DNA of 64,000 nt from Profundibacterium mesophilum KAUST100406-0324 (GCF_009835145.1 NZ_APKE01000010.1:62001-126000); one strand, 5' to 3'; shown: positions 35,651 to 49,787, counted from the stretch's first letter. Translations and numbers: made by a program. The notes: generated from the letters alone by a model not told the origin.

Positions 35651-36946
35651 TCAGAGACCCTGGTAGATGGGGAAGCGGGCGCAGAGCTCGGCCACTTCGC
35701 CGCGCACCTTTTCCTCGGTCGCCCCGTTGCCCTCGGCACCGTTCTGCGCGAGTCCGTCGACGACCGCGCTGATCCAGCGCCCGATCTGCCGGAACTCATC
35801 CTCGCCGAAGCCGCGCGTGGTGCCCGCCGGCGTGCCGAGGCGGATGCCGGAGGTGATCGTGGGCTTCTCGTCGTCGAAGGGGATGCCGTTCTTGTTGCAG
35901 GTGATATGGGCCCGTCCGAGCGCCGCCTCGGTGGTGTTGCCCTTCACCCCCTTGGGCCGCAGGTCGACCAGCAGAAGGTGGCTGTCGGTGCCGCCCGTCA
36001 CGATGTCGAGCCCGCCCTTGATGAGCTCGTCCGACAAGGCGCGCGCATTCGCGACGACCTGTTGCTGGTAGGTCTTGAAGCCGGGCTGCAGCGCCTCGCC
36101 GAAGGCGACGGCCTTGGCCGCGATCGCATGCATCAGCGGGCCGCCCTGGATGCCGGGGAAGATCGCCGAGTTGACCTTCTTGGCAATCGTCTCGTCATTG
36201 GTCAGGATCATGCCGCCGCGCGGGCCGCGCAGGGTCTTGTGCGTCGTTGTCGTCGCGACATGGGCATGCGGGAAGGGCGAGGGATATTCGCCGGTCGCCA
36301 CCAGCCCCGCGAAATGGGCCATGTCGACCAGCAGCCACGCGCCGACCATGTCGGCGATCTCGCGCATCCGCTCGAAGTCGATGATCCGCGGGATGGCGGA
36401 GCCGCCGGCGATGATCATCTTGGGCTGATGCTCCTTGGCCAAGGCCTCGATCTGGTCGTAGTCGGGCAGGAGCGTGTCGCGGGTCACGCCGTATTGCACG
36501 GCGTTGAACCACTTGCCCGACTGGTTGGGCCTGGCGCCATGGGTCAGGTGCCCGCCCGCGTCGAGGCTCATGCCGAGGATGGTGTCGCCGGGGGCGAGCA
36601 GGGCGGTGAAGACCCCCTGGTTCGCCTGGCTGCCGGAATTGGGCTGCACATTGGCGAAATCGCAGCCGAAAAGCTGCTTGGCGCGGTCGATGGCCAGGTT
36701 CTCGGCCACATCGACATACTGGCATCCGCCGTAGTAGCGCCGGCCGGGATACCCTTCGGCGTACTTGTTCGTCAGCACCGATCCCTGCGCCTCGAGCACC
36801 GCGCGGCTGACGATGTTCTCGGAGGCGATAAGCTCGATCTCGTCGCGCTGGCGGCCAAGCTCGTCGGTGATCGCGGAGAAGAGTTCCGCATCGGTCTGGG
36901 CGAGGGCCGAGGTGAAGAATCCGGTATCGCGTGAGGGTGCGTTCAT
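35651..36946 (-). CDS. glyA: Serine hydroxymethyltransferase
   Basis: A 431-residue PLP enzyme. Motifs: [71 protein letters not shown] and the PLP lysine in [17 protein letters not shown]. It interconverts serine and glycine with tetrahydrofolate, feeding one-carbon metabolism. ATG follows AAGGAGCC. Cotranscribed with the downstream hydrolase gene. I looked for a riboswitch in the 196-base upstream gap and saw none. Confidence 0.97.
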   Translation of the reverse strand: MNAPSRDTGFFTSALAQTDAELFSAITDELGRQRDEIELIASENIVSRAVLEAQGSVLTNKYAEGYPGRRYYGGCQYVDVAENLAIDRAKQLFGCDFANVQPNSGSQANQGVFTALLAPGDTILGMSLDAGGHLTHGARPNQSGKWFNAVQYGVTRDTLLPDYDQIEALAKEHQPKMIIAGGSAIPRIIDFERMREIADMVGAWLLVDMAHFAGLVATGEYPSPFPHAHVATTTTHKTLRGPRGGMILTNDETIAKKVNSAIFPGIQGGPLMHAIAAKAVAFGEALQPGFKTYQQQVVANARALSDELIKGGLDIVTGGTDSHLLLVDLRPKGVKGNTTEAALGRAHITCNKNGIPFDDEKPTITSGIRLGTPAGTTRGFGEDEFRQIGRWISAVVDGLAQNGAEGNGATEEKVRGEVAELCARFPIYQGL

Positions 36947-37142
36947 GTCGGCAGGCTCCTTTGGAAGGGCGGCGGAAGATGAGCGGGGTTTATCGCAGCC
37001 GATCCCCGGTGCAAAGAGCGCATGACCGCGCGCGGCATCGTCAGCGCCGGGCGCCCCGGCGTGAAGGGTTGTAATCGTCCGGCGCGCCGGTCAAGTCTGG
37101 GATCGCGCGGACCTGCGCGCGTGGGAGGGCCTGGAGATCACT

Positions 37143-37904
37143 GTGGAATCGCGCATCGCCTTTCTCGCCAGCGACACCGAGATCGCGCAGGCGGCCCTCG
37201 AGCGTCTTTCGAGCCGTTTCGGCAACGTGCCGCCGCAGGACGCTCAGACGATCGTCGCCCTGGGCGGGGACGGTTTCATGCTGCACACGCTGCATGGCAC
37301 GATGGCGCTCTCGGCGCCGGTCTACGGGATGAATTGCGGAACGATCGGTTTCCTGATGAACGAGTTCTCGGAGGACGACCTGCCCGACCGGCTCGCCGCC
37401 GCCGAGCTCGAGGTGATCAATCCGCTCGTCATGTGCGCGACCCGTTCGGACGGCGAGGTGCGCGAGGCGCTGGCAATCAACGAGGTCTCCTTGCTGAGGG
37501 CGGGGCCGCAAGCCGCCAAGCTGCGCATCAAGGTTGACGGGCAGGTGCGCATGGAGGAGCTGGTCTGCGATGGCGCGCTGGTCTGCACGCCGGCCGGCTC
37601 GACCGCCTACAACTATTCCGCCCATGGTCCGATCCTGCCGATCGGCTCGGATGTGCTGGCGCTGACCGCCATGGCCGCCTTCCGCCCGCGCCGCTGGCGC
37701 GGGGCGCTGCTTCCCAAGACGGCGACCGTCTGCTTCGACGTGCTGGAGCCCGAGAAGCGTCCCGTCATGGCCGACGCGGACGGACGCTCGGTGCGCGACG
37801 TGGTGGCGGTGGAGATACGCTCGGAGCCGAGCGTGCGCCACCGCATCCTCTTCGATCCCGGTCACGGGCTCGAGGAGCGGCTCATCACCGAACAGTTCAC
37901 CTGA
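37143..37904 (+). CDS. nadK: NAD kinase
   Basis: A 253-residue protein starting GTG (ESRIAFLASD). NAD-kinase motifs: IVALGGDGFMLHTLHG (GGDG), YGMNCGTIGFLMNE, LAINEVSLLRAGPQAAK (NE/D motif), and GSTAYNYSAHGPILPIGSD. It phosphorylates NAD to NADP. Short alphaproteobacterial form. Convergent with the DUF2125 gene, eight bases apart. Confidence 0.94.
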   Translation: MESRIAFLASDTEIAQAALERLSSRFGNVPPQDAQTIVALGGDGFMLHTLHGTMALSAPVYGMNCGTIGFLMNEFSEDDLPDRLAAAELEVINPLVMCATRSDGEVREALAINEVSLLRAGPQAAKLRIKVDGQVRMEELVCDGALVCTPAGSTAYNYSAHGPILPIGSDVLALTAMAAFRPRRWRGALLPKTATVCFDVLEPEKRPVMADADGRSVRDVVAVEIRSEPSVRHRILFDPGHGLEERLITEQFT

Positions 37905-37911
37905 AGCTTGC

Positions 37912-38943
37912 CTAGCGCGCCGGCGCGCCCGCGCTGCCGGGGCCGAAGAGACGGGGCGCGGCCCCGAGCGGCACCGGGCCCAGTGACATGCGCCCGCCGG
38001 CAAAGGTGAGCGGCAGGCGCAGCGCGCCGTCGCCCGACAGTCCGGCAAGCAGTCCCATCCCCGTCTCGATGGTGCCCGAGAGACCGGGATCGACCAGCCC
38101 CGCCGCGACCGCCAGGCGCAGCATCTCGCGCCACTGGGTCGCGGCCAGAGACACGGCTCCCTCCGGCACTCCGTCCGGGCCGATGCGCAGCTCGCCGGCG
38201 GCCTCCAGCTCCATCATGCCCCAGGTAATGCGCGCATCGCGCAGATCGATCCGCGTGGGGCGCGGCGCGGCGGAGACGAAGGCATGCCGGTCGAGGGGGG
38301 CATCGAAGGTGACGGTGGCATCGACGCGGACCCGCTCGATCAGCTCGGGCAGATCATCCGGCAGGCCCGCCAGCGGTCCATTCCCGCGGCCAGCGATCAG
38401 CCGCGCGTCATCGAGCTCGAAGCCGATATCGTGCACCGGGCGCGCGCCGCCCGCGCCGGGGCGGGTGGCAAGGCGCAGCTCTTCGACCCGCAGGCCCGAC
38501 CCGCCCGGCCCCGACAGGGCAAGCGCTTCGCCCACGAAACTCGAGCGGTCAAGGCCGAGGGCGAGTTCCGGCCGCATCACGAGCGAGCCGCGCAGGCGCT
38601 CCGCCTCGAGCGTCAGCGGCGTTCCGCGCCATTCGAACGACTGCCGGTCGGGCAGGACGGCAATGACATGGTTCGGCTTGTAGCTCAGGGCCAGCACCTG
38701 CGCGAAAGGCGCGCGCCAGGAAAACGATCGGTCAGGCAGGTCGAGGGCGATGTCCGTCAGGGTCGTGTCGAAACGGTTCGGCAGGCCGCGCGTGTCGATC
38801 GCGGCGACTTCGATCTGCGTGCCGCCTGCGCGAAGCTGCTCGATCCACCCGGCAAAGCCCCGCTCGACGGTGCGCGCGCCGATGAACCAGTAGATGCCCC
38901 AAAGGATCGAGGCGGCGATCAGAACCAAGATCAGCTTTCGCAT
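37912..38943 (-). CDS. DUF2125 family exported or anchored protein
   Basis: A 343-residue protein with an N-terminal hydrophobic helix (LILVLIAASILWGIYWFIG) that may act as signal anchor. The remainder is a repetitive beta-rich domain with VERGFAGWIEQLRAGG, AIDTRGLPNRFDTTLTDIAL and VLALSYKPNHVIAVLP, all features of alphaproteobacterial DUF2125. Envelope localisation is likely; role unknown. The gene faces nadK and is divergent from the ChaC-like gene over about 65 bases. Confidence 0.86.
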   Translation of the reverse strand: MRKLILVLIAASILWGIYWFIGARTVERGFAGWIEQLRAGGTQIEVAAIDTRGLPNRFDTTLTDIALDLPDRSFSWRAPFAQVLALSYKPNHVIAVLPDRQSFEWRGTPLTLEAERLRGSLVMRPELALGLDRSSFVGEALALSGPGGSGLRVEELRLATRPGAGGARPVHDIGFELDDARLIAGRGNGPLAGLPDDLPELIERVRVDATVTFDAPLDRHAFVSAAPRPTRIDLRDARITWGMMELEAAGELRIGPDGVPEGAVSLAATQWREMLRLAVAAGLVDPGLSGTIETGMGLLAGLSGDGALRLPLTFAGGRMSLGPVPLGAAPRLFGPGSAGAPAR

Positions 38944-39007
38944 AACCGCACCCTTTCGCTGCTGCGCTCGCTGGTGTTTACAGGGCGCGCTCAAGGAGGA
39001 CCAGCAG

Positions 39008-39550
39008 ATGACACAAGACCCGCTATGGGTGTTCGGCTATGGCTCGCTGATCTGGAATCCCGGATTCGAGGTGGCCGAGCGCCTGGTCGCGACATTGCCG
39101 GGATATCGCAGGGCCTTCTGCATGCGCTCTGTGCACCACCGCGGAACGCAGGAGGCACCGGGGCTGGTTCTGGCTCTCGATGCATCGGACGATGCGCATT
39201 GCAGGGGGGTCGCCTTCCGCGTCGCGCCGGGCCATGAGGACGAGACCCTCGACGCGCTGCGCGCGCGCGAGCTGATCTCCTCGGCCTATCTCGAGCGCTG
39301 GCTCGACATCGATCTTGCCGACGGGCGCAGGCTTCCCGCCGTCACCTACGTCATCGACCGCGCGCATGCGCAGTATTGCGGCGCTCTCGCATTGGAGGAG
39401 CAGGCCGGGATCATCGCCCGCGCCAGGGGCGGACGGGGCCCCAATACCGAATATCTCCACAACACGGCCGCGCATCTGAGCGAGCTCGGGATCGGGGATA
39501 CCGATCTTGAGTGGCTTTCAAGCCGCGTGCGCGCCTTGAGCGGGGACTGA
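39008..39550 (+). CDS. ChaC-like gamma-glutamylcyclotransferase
   Basis: A 180-residue protein. The cyclotransferase signature VFGYGSLIWNPGF is at the N-terminus, CRGVAFRVAPG in the middle, and the likely catalytic Glu in ALRARELI. Family members release 5-oxoproline from glutathione. A near-perfect AAGGAGGA lies seven bases before ATG. It stands directly before the ExbB/MotA-like gene (68-base gap) and may be cotranscribed, though no functional link is obvious. Confidence 0.88.
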   Translation: MTQDPLWVFGYGSLIWNPGFEVAERLVATLPGYRRAFCMRSVHHRGTQEAPGLVLALDASDDAHCRGVAFRVAPGHEDETLDALRARELISSAYLERWLDIDLADGRRLPAVTYVIDRAHAQYCGALALEEQAGIIARARGGRGPNTEYLHNTAAHLSELGIGDTDLEWLSSRVRALSGD

Positions 39551-39618
39551 AGCTTGCGCAGGTTGGCTTTTGCCGCCAAGGAAGTATCCTGCGACCGAAC
39601 GAATGTCGGGACATTTTC

Positions 39619-40827
39619 ATGAGGGACCGATCGGACCGCAAGGCCGAGCCCTATTTTTCACAGCCTGTGCGCCAGATCATCACGATGATCATGGTTCTCC
39701 TGCTCGTGGCGGTCGGGGCCTACATCGCCTTTCCTAGCGTCGCACCCGTCTTTCTCGCCAATCCCTGGCTGAACGGGTTCATCGCCTTCGTCTTCGTGAT
39801 CGGCGTGCTGGCCTGTTTCTGGCAGGAATTGCAGCTGATCCAGTCGGTGAACTGGATCGAGGGCTTCGCGGCGGAGGTGCCCGGCCATGACATGGTCAAG
39901 GCGCCGCGCCTGCTTGCGCCGCTCGCCGCCCTGCTGCGCTCGCGCGGGCGCCAGCGGCACATAAGCGCCTCGTCGTCGCGCTCGATCCTCGATTCGGTCG
40001 CCACCCGGATCGACGAGGCGCGCGACATCACCCGTTATATCGTCAGCCTGCTGATCTTCCTCGGCCTGCTCGGCACCTTCTACGGGCTCGCCACGACGGT
40101 GCCGGCCATCGTCGACACGATCCGCGCGCTCACCCCGTCGGAGGGCGAGGACGGCATGGCGATCTTCGGGCGGCTCATGAGCGGGCTCGAGCGTCAGCTG
40201 GGCGGCATGGGTGTGGCCTTCGCATCCTCGCTGCTCGGCCTCGCCGGCTCGCTCGTCGTGGGATTGCTGGAGCTGTTCGCCAGCCACGGACAGAATCGCT
40301 TCTACAGGGAGTTGGAGGAATGGCTCTCCTCCATCACCCGACTCGGCTTCGCGGGTGCGGAAGGGGAGGGCGAGGGCACCGGCGAGGGCGGTCTTTCGCT
40401 TGCCCTGGTCGAGCACATGTCGGCGCAGATCGACCGCCTGCACGAGTTGATCGCAACCTCTGAAGCGGGGCGGGCGCGCGTCGATGCCGAACTCGGCGCG
40501 GTTGCGGGCGCCCTCGGCACGTTGGGCGAGACGCTGGCGCGCGGCCGCGAGGATGACGCGCTGTCGCGGATCGCCGACGGGCAGCAGCGGCTCGTCGCCC
40601 TGTTGCAGGACCGTGTGCCGGACACGGAGGGGGGCCTCGACGGCGAAAGCCGGATGCATTTGCGCTCGATCGACACGGCCGTGCTGCGCCTGCTCGAAGA
40701 ACAGGCCGCCGGGCGCCAGGAGACGGTCGCCGAGCTGCGCCAGGAGCTGCGTCAGGTCGTGCGCGCCGTGCGCAGCGGCGGACGCCCGGAGATCCCCGCG
40801 GCGGGCCTGACCGGGCGGCGGAGCTGA
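39619..40827 (+). CDS. MotA/TolQ/ExbB-type proton-channel protein
   Basis: A 402-residue membrane protein. Two N-terminal hydrophobic helices (about 24-45 and 50-70) are followed by a cytoplasmic part, then the conserved channel pair: helix three in RYIVSLLIFLGLLGTFYGLA and helix four in GGMGVAFASSLLGLAGSLVV, with the TxPAI region between. This is the MotA/TolQ/ExbB signature of a peptidoglycan-coupled ion channel. The C-terminal 150 residues are helical and cytoplasmic. Its MotB/OmpA-like partner begins three bases after its stop. Not flagellar: no flagellar genes are nearby. Confidence 0.88.
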   Translation: MRDRSDRKAEPYFSQPVRQIITMIMVLLLVAVGAYIAFPSVAPVFLANPWLNGFIAFVFVIGVLACFWQELQLIQSVNWIEGFAAEVPGHDMVKAPRLLAPLAALLRSRGRQRHISASSSRSILDSVATRIDEARDITRYIVSLLIFLGLLGTFYGLATTVPAIVDTIRALTPSEGEDGMAIFGRLMSGLERQLGGMGVAFASSLLGLAGSLVVGLLELFASHGQNRFYRELEEWLSSITRLGFAGAEGEGEGTGEGGLSLALVEHMSAQIDRLHELIATSEAGRARVDAELGAVAGALGTLGETLARGREDDALSRIADGQQRLVALLQDRVPDTEGGLDGESRMHLRSIDTAVLRLLEEQAAGRQETVAELRQELRQVVRAVRSGGRPEIPAAGLTGRRS

Positions 40828-40830
40828 TCC

Positions 40831-43155
40831 ATGGCACTGACACGCCGCTCCACGCAGCGCGTCTCCTCCAGCATCTGGCCCGGTTTCGTCGATGCGATGA
40901 CCGCGCTGCTTCTGGTGATGATGTTCCTCCTGACGATCTTCATGGTGGTGCAATTCGCCCTGCGCGAGCAAATCTCCGGCCAGGAAAACGAGCTCGATAC
41001 GCTGGGCGACGAGCTTGCGGGGCTGACTACCGCGCTCGGGCTGGCACGGGAGAGCAACGCGGCATTGCGCGCCGAGGCCGGCGGGCTGCGCTCGCAGATT
41101 GCCGGGCAGGAGGACCTAATCTCGGCGCTGACCTCGGAGCGCGATGCGCAGGATACGCGGATCGACAGGGTCGAGGCGCGCGTCGCGGCGCTTCTTCTCG
41201 AACGCGACACGGCCCGCGCGGAGGCGGTGGCGCGTGCCGATGACCTTGCCGTTCTGCGCGAGACGCAAGACCAATTGGCGTCCGAACGCGAGGCGCTCGA
41301 GATGGCCGTGGCACGGATGCGCGGCGAGATCGACGCCGAGGCGGAGGCGGCCCGGCTCGCGGCGGCGCGTAGCGATGCGCTCGAGGCGTTGACCGCAGAG
41401 CTGCGCCAGGCGCGCGACGAGAGCGAAACCCGTGCGGCGGATCTCGAGCAGCGGCTTGGCACCCTCGAAGGCGCCCTCGATGCCAAGGAGGCCGAACGTC
41501 TTGCCGATCAGGCCGCCGCCGAGGCATTGCGCGCGCGACTTGAGAACGCCGATGCCGAGCTCACCGCCATGTCGCTGGCACTCGAGGAGCAACGCCGCGA
41601 AGCCGAGGAGGTGCTGACCCTGCTTGCCGCCGCGCGTCAGGCCGAAGCCACGCTGGACGCACGACTGACCGAAGCGTTGGGCATGTCGGACACCTTGCGC
41701 GACGAGCTTACGCAAACGCGCCGCGCACGCGAGGAGGCCGACACCAACCTCGCGCTCGCCATACTCGCCCAAGAAGCGGGGGAGGACGAGATCGCCGCTC
41801 TGAAGGAGCGTCTCGCCGCGGGCGAGGCGGACATGGCCGCACTCAACAACCGCCTTGCCGAGGCGCTCCTGGCCCGCGATGCCGCGCGGGAGGATGCGAG
41901 CCGCGCGGTGCGCGAGCAGGCCGGAACGCAGGAAGAGCTCGAGCGTAGCCGCGCCGCCGCGGCCGAGGAACGCGATGCCCTGGCCCAATCGCAGGCGGCC
42001 CTGAGCGCGGCGCTCGAGCGGGCGGATGCGCTTGCGCGCAGCGGCGATGCGGCCCGCGACCGGTTGGCCCAAGCGCTCGCGCGGCAAAGCGAGAGCGAGG
42101 CCGAGCTGCGTGCCTTGTCCGAGGCGCTCGGAGCGGCGCAGGCCGCGAAGCTTTCCTTCGAGGGCAGCCTCGAGGATGCGCGCGGCCGTCTTGATGATGC
42201 GGAGCGCGCGCTTGAAGAGCTGCGCCGTGCGGCGGCCGGCGAGGCCGCGCAGCGGAACGCCATCGCTGCCGAGCTGCGCGCCGCGCAAGAGGAGATCGCG
42301 GCGCTGCGCGGATCGGAATTCGAGGCGGAGGATCTGCAGGACGAGCTGAGGGCGGCTTTGGCGGCCAAGCTCGCCGCGGAACGCGAGAGTCAGGAGAGAC
42401 GCGACGCCCGGGCGCTTCGCGATGCCCTGCTGACGCAAGCGCGCACGGCGCTCGCCGAGGAGAAGAAAAGCTCGCTCGAGGCACAGCGGCGCATCGAGGC
42501 GCTCAACCTCCAAGTTGCCGATCTGCGCCGCAGCCTCAGGGAGCTTGGCGAGTCGCTGGAGGCGGCCGATCTGACGGATGACCGCCAGAGGAGCAGGATC
42601 GAGACGCTGCGCGAGGCCCTTGCACAGGCCGAGACCCGCGCCAGCACCGAGCAGGGCCGCAGGGTCGCGCTCGAGCGGGCCGAATTGCAGCGGCTCGAGA
42701 GCTACCAGTCCGAGTTCTTCGGCAAGCTGCGTGATCTGTTGAGCGACCGGCAGGGCGTGCAGATCGTGGGCGACCGTTTCGTCTTCTCGTCGGAGGTGCT
42801 TTTCCCCAGCGGATCGGCCACCTTGTCCGAGGCGGGCAAGGAGCAGGTGGCCCGCGTGGCCGATCTGCTGCGCGAGGTCGCCAGCGACATCCCCGAGGAG
42901 ATCGACTGGGTCGTGCGCGTGGACGGGCATACCGACAGCGTCCCCATCTCGGTCAGCTCGCAGTTCAGCGACAACTGGGAGCTCAGCCTGGCGCGCGCGC
43001 TTTCGGTGGTGCGCTACATGAGCGGCGATCTGAACTTTCCCGCCGAGCGCCTGGCGCCGACCGGGTTCGGCGAGTTCCGCCCGGTCAACACGGCCGGCAC
43101 ACCGGAGGCGCGTCAGCAGAACCGCAGGATCGAGCTGAAGCTGACCGAGCGCTGA
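40831..43155 (+). CDS. MotB/OmpA-like peptidoglycan-binding stator partner with very long coiled coil
   Basis: A 774-residue protein. Near the N-terminus IWPGFVDAMTALLLVMMFLL is a MotB-like plug helix; Asp21 lies where MotB has its proton-binding Asp. Residues about 42-620 form heptad-rich, Ala/Glu/Arg/Leu-rich sequence with no proline or cysteine that I can find. From about 640 an OmpA-like peptidoglycan-binding domain follows, with VLFPSGSATLSEAGKEQ, VDGHTDSVPI and ending QQNRRIELKL. With the preceding channel subunit it should make an ion-driven, wall-anchored complex. The family is present in other Rhodobacterales, but its process is unknown to me. Confidence 0.87.
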   Translation: MALTRRSTQRVSSSIWPGFVDAMTALLLVMMFLLTIFMVVQFALREQISGQENELDTLGDELAGLTTALGLARESNAALRAEAGGLRSQIAGQEDLISALTSERDAQDTRIDRVEARVAALLLERDTARAEAVARADDLAVLRETQDQLASEREALEMAVARMRGEIDAEAEAARLAAARSDALEALTAELRQARDESETRAADLEQRLGTLEGALDAKEAERLADQAAAEALRARLENADAELTAMSLALEEQRREAEEVLTLLAAARQAEATLDARLTEALGMSDTLRDELTQTRRAREEADTNLALAILAQEAGEDEIAALKERLAAGEADMAALNNRLAEALLARDAAREDASRAVREQAGTQEELERSRAAAAEERDALAQSQAALSAALERADALARSGDAARDRLAQALARQSESEAELRALSEALGAAQAAKLSFEGSLEDARGRLDDAERALEELRRAAAGEAAQRNAIAAELRAAQEEIAALRGSEFEAEDLQDELRAALAAKLAAERESQERRDARALRDALLTQARTALAEEKKSSLEAQRRIEALNLQVADLRRSLRELGESLEAADLTDDRQRSRIETLREALAQAETRASTEQGRRVALERAELQRLESYQSEFFGKLRDLLSDRQGVQIVGDRFVFSSEVLFPSGSATLSEAGKEQVARVADLLREVASDIPEEIDWVVRVDGHTDSVPISVSSQFSDNWELSLARALSVVRYMSGDLNFPAERLAPTGFGEFRPVNTAGTPEARQQNRRIELKLTER

Positions 43156-43194
43156 GCGAAGGCCGGTCGGCGCCTTCGGCAAGGACAAGCGCTC

Positions 43195-43233
43195 AGAGAA
43201 AAGGCCCGCCACCCCGGTCTGGGGCAGCGGGCC
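43195..43233 (-). terminator. Rho-independent terminator of clpA
   Basis: On the minus strand GGCCCGC ... GCGGGCC encloses an inner CCCC/GGGG stem, and TTTTCTCT follows. It lies about 55 bases past the clpA stop. The same hairpin lies after the MotB-like gene on the other strand, where the U-tract is missing. Confidence 0.8.
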
Positions 43234-43286
43234 GATGACGGTCCCCCGCAATCATGGGGCGCCGGCCATGGCGGCCGGCGCGCGCC

Positions 43287-45608
<2,322 letters not shown>

Positions 45609-45780
45609 GTTGCGTGCTCCTCTTTGCTGGGGCGGGAGGGGGGCGGACCCCCCGTCCAACGTGGGCTCTTGATCTTAAAGCTTGGTGTTTTGCGCACATG
45701 CTTCAAGTTCTTTCTGCGCAAACACGGTCACGTTTCTCGTGAGACGCAGAAAAGATGCAAGGCGGACGGAGATCGGTCGC

Positions 45781-46551
45781 TCAGAACCGGTCCTTGCGGG
45801 CCCTGATCTCGGCAAAGACCTCGGCATCGCTTGCATGGCTCATAGATATGGCGTCCTTGACCGTCTGCAAGCCCGCCCGAAGGAACGGATTGGTGGCCAT
45901 TTCCTCATCCAGACGGGAGGGAACGGTCGGCTCGCCCGCCCGCCGCGCGGCATCGATCCGGTCCGCCCGGTCGCGCAGCGCGTCATTCCCAGGCTCGATG
46001 GTGAGCGCGAAGCGGGCATTGGCCTGGGTATATTCGTGGCCCGAGCAGATCAGCGTCCCGGGGGGCAGGGCGGCGAGGCGCGACAGGCTGCGCCACATCA
46101 TCGGCGCGTCGCCCTCGAACAGCCGCCCGCAGCCCAGTGCCATGAGGCTGTCGGCGGTGAAGGCCGCCTCCGCCGCCGGCACATGGAAGGCGATATGCCC
46201 CACCGTGTGGCCCGACACGTCGATCACCTCGACCCGCTCGCCGGCGAACTCGAAGCTCTGGCCGGCGGCCACCGCGCGGTCGAGGGGGGGCAGGCGGTGG
46301 GCATCGGCATCCGCGCCAACCACCGTCAGGTCCGGGAACGCATCGCGCAAGGCCGCCGTACCGTCGATATGGTCGGCGTGATGATGGGTGATCCACAGCT
46401 CGTCCGCCTGCCAGCCTGCCTGCCGCAGGGCGGTGATGATCGGGCCGGCCTCGGGGGCGTCGATGATCGCGGTGCGGCCCGTCTGTTCGTGATGCAGCGC
46501 GAAGGCATAGTTGTCACTGAGGCAGGGAATGGTGAGGATCTTGCAAGACAT
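45781..46551 (-). CDS. gloB: Hydroxyacylglutathione hydrolase (glyoxalase II)
   Basis: A 256-residue metallo-beta-lactamase-fold enzyme. It begins [19 protein letters not shown], has the metal motif [27 protein letters not shown] and the [19 protein letters not shown] region typical of GloB. It hydrolyses S-D-lactoylglutathione to lactate and glutathione. It is divergent from the methyltransferase-like gene. Confidence 0.95.
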   Translation of the reverse strand: MSCKILTIPCLSDNYAFALHHEQTGRTAIIDAPEAGPIITALRQAGWQADELWITHHHADHIDGTAALRDAFPDLTVVGADADAHRLPPLDRAVAAGQSFEFAGERVEVIDVSGHTVGHIAFHVPAAEAAFTADSLMALGCGRLFEGDAPMMWRSLSRLAALPPGTLICSGHEYTQANARFALTIEPGNDALRDRADRIDAARRAGEPTVPSRLDEEMATNPFLRAGLQTVKDAISMSHASDAEVFAEIRARKDRF

Positions 46552-46616
46552 ATGTGGAATTCCGTTCTAATCCTGTGCGCGAGTTTTGGAGTCTACAGAA
46601 GGACACGGCACCCGCA

Positions 46617-47363
46617 ATGCATCTCGATGTGCTGGATCTGCGCGCCTTCTACTACCGCACCCGGCTCGGGCGCGCGGCCCAGAAGGCGATCCGCGACCAG
46701 GTGCAGGGGCTCTGGCCGGAGGCGCAGGGGCAAAGCGTCGTGGGCTTCGGCTTCGCGGTGCCGCTGCTGCGGCCCTACCTGGGGCAGGCGCGCCGGGTGA
46801 TCGGGCTGATGCCGGGCCCGCAGGGGGTGATGCCCTGGCCTGCGGGCCAGCCGAACCTGTCGGTTCTGTGCGAGGAGAGGCTCTGGCCCCTGCAGACGGG
46901 GCTGGCCGACAAGCTGGTGGTGCTGCACGGGCTCGAGACGAGCGAGGATCCGTCGGGCCTGCTCGAGGAATGCTGGCGGGTGCTGGGTCCGGGAGGGCGG
47001 GCACTCTTCATCGTTCCCAACAGGGCAGGCCTGTGGACGCGCAGCGACAGAACGCCGTTCGGTTTCGGGCGCCCCTATTCGCTCGGGCAGCTCGAGGCAC
47101 AGCTCAAGGAGCATCGCTTCTTGCCGGAGCGGCATGTTGCCGCGCTGTTCCAGCCGCCTTCGGAGAAGCGGTACTGGATGCGCGCGGGCCCGCTCCTCGA
47201 ACGCTCCGGCAGCCGCATCACCGGGCATTTCGCGGGCGGCGTGATCATGGTCGAGGCGGTCAAGCAGGTGACGGCCGCCGCCGGACCCGGCCGCCGCGTG
47301 CGCGCCGCGCGCCCCCTGCGCGTGCTGGACGGGATCGGCGCGCCGGGCGCACACCCGGTCTGA
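46617..47363 (+). CDS. SAM-dependent methyltransferase-like protein
   Basis: A 248-residue protein beginning [20 protein letters not shown]. It has a Rossmann-like start ([16 protein letters not shown]), [20 protein letters not shown], and [18 protein letters not shown], a class-I methyltransferase pattern (motif IV and post-IV), while the usual GxGxG loop is degenerate. Substrate unknown. The ATG at 46617 is chosen; the frame is open to 46554 but would overlap the gloB promoter. The last 30 residues are basic and low in complexity. Confidence 0.75.
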   Translation: MHLDVLDLRAFYYRTRLGRAAQKAIRDQVQGLWPEAQGQSVVGFGFAVPLLRPYLGQARRVIGLMPGPQGVMPWPAGQPNLSVLCEERLWPLQTGLADKLVVLHGLETSEDPSGLLEECWRVLGPGGRALFIVPNRAGLWTRSDRTPFGFGRPYSLGQLEAQLKEHRFLPERHVAALFQPPSEKRYWMRAGPLLERSGSRITGHFAGGVIMVEAVKQVTAAAGPGRRVRAARPLRVLDGIGAPGAHPV

Positions 47364-47691
47364 GCCGTCCCGCGCGGGCGGGGATGCGCGGATGCCGGCC
47401 CGTCCGTGCCGCCGGGGAAGCGGCGTATCCCGCGCGTCCCGCGCCGCCGGACACCGTTCGGACCCGGCCCGCCCGGCGCGTGCCGCTTCGCGCCGCCGCG
47501 TGGCCCCGCCGCTGCCTTGCGCTAACAGATAGAGCCGATGGTCCATCCATGGTCTTAGGCGGTTGCGGGGTGCAAGAAGCTCTGCTAGATCACCTTCGAT
47601 TTTGATGACGTGCCCGTGAGGCATGTGTCCAACGATGCCTTGATATGCGCTTTGCGCATCTGGAGGCGAACAAGACATCGAAAGGGTGGAC
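47364..47691 (+). promoter_or_regulatory. Intergenic region with candidate atp operon promoter
   Basis: 328 bases without a gene. The first half is very G/C-rich. A plausible promoter is TTGCGG (47563-47568) and the extended -10 TGCTAGAT (47583-47590) with 16-base spacing, about 100 bases before atpH. AAAGG lies a few bases before the atpH GTG. This is a reading by eye. Confidence 0.4.
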
Positions 47692-48251
47692 GTGTCCGAA
47701 CCAGCTTCGATTTCAACCGGCATTGCCAAGCGCTATGCCACGGCCATCTTCGAGCTGGCCAAAGATGACGGTGCGCTCTCGCAGCTCCGGTCGGAAGTAG
47801 ACAGCCTCGCGGAGGCACTCGACCAGAGTGCCGATCTGCGCGAGCTGATCTCCTCTCCGGTCTACAGCCGCGACGAGCAGCAATCGGCCATCTCGGCGAT
47901 CGCCTCGAAGATGGGCTTGAGCCAGATGCTGAGCAACACGCTCAGGCTCATGGCCTCCAAGCGCCGTCTCTTCGTGCTTCCCGCGATGCTGCGCACGCTG
48001 CGCGAGCTGATCGCCGAGGCGAGCGGCGAGGTGACGGCCGAGGTCAGGGCCGCGAGCCCGCTCGACGATGCGCAGCGCGCGCGTCTCGCACAGTCGCTCA
48101 AGGCCTCCATCGGCCGGGATGTGAACATCAACCTGTCCGTCGATGAAAAGCTCATCGGCGGCCTTGTCATCAAAGTGGGCTCCAAGATGATCGACACGTC
48201 GATCCGCTCGAAGCTGAACGCACTCCAGAACACCATGAAAGAGGTCGGATA

Positions 48252-48252
<1 letters not shown>
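47692..48252 (+). CDS. atpH: ATP synthase F1 subunit delta
   Basis: A 186-residue protein of normal length. It starts GTG ([20 protein letters not shown]) and ends with the conserved [20 protein letters not shown] region. It is the peripheral-stalk connector between F1 and Fo. An alternative GTG two codons upstream exists; the one at 47692 has better spacing from AAAGGG. It ends in TAATG overlap with atpA. Confidence 0.96.

Positions 48253-49787
<1,535 letters not shown>

Noticed and set aside
36947-37142. A riboswitch or other leader upstream of glyA
   Set aside because: No conserved aptamer-like pattern could be recognised by eye in the 196 bases.
39619-43155. A Zorya anti-phage system
   Set aside because: The MotA-like and OmpA-like pair is reminiscent of ZorAB, but no ZorC, ZorD or ZorE effector follows and the long tail is in the wrong subunit; clpA, on the opposite strand, follows instead.
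41116-43251. A 711-codon minus-strand frame opposite the coiled-coil protein
   Set aside because: The repetitive codons of the coiled coil keep the opposite strand open; the Arg/Leu/Gly-rich product is not a plausible protein.
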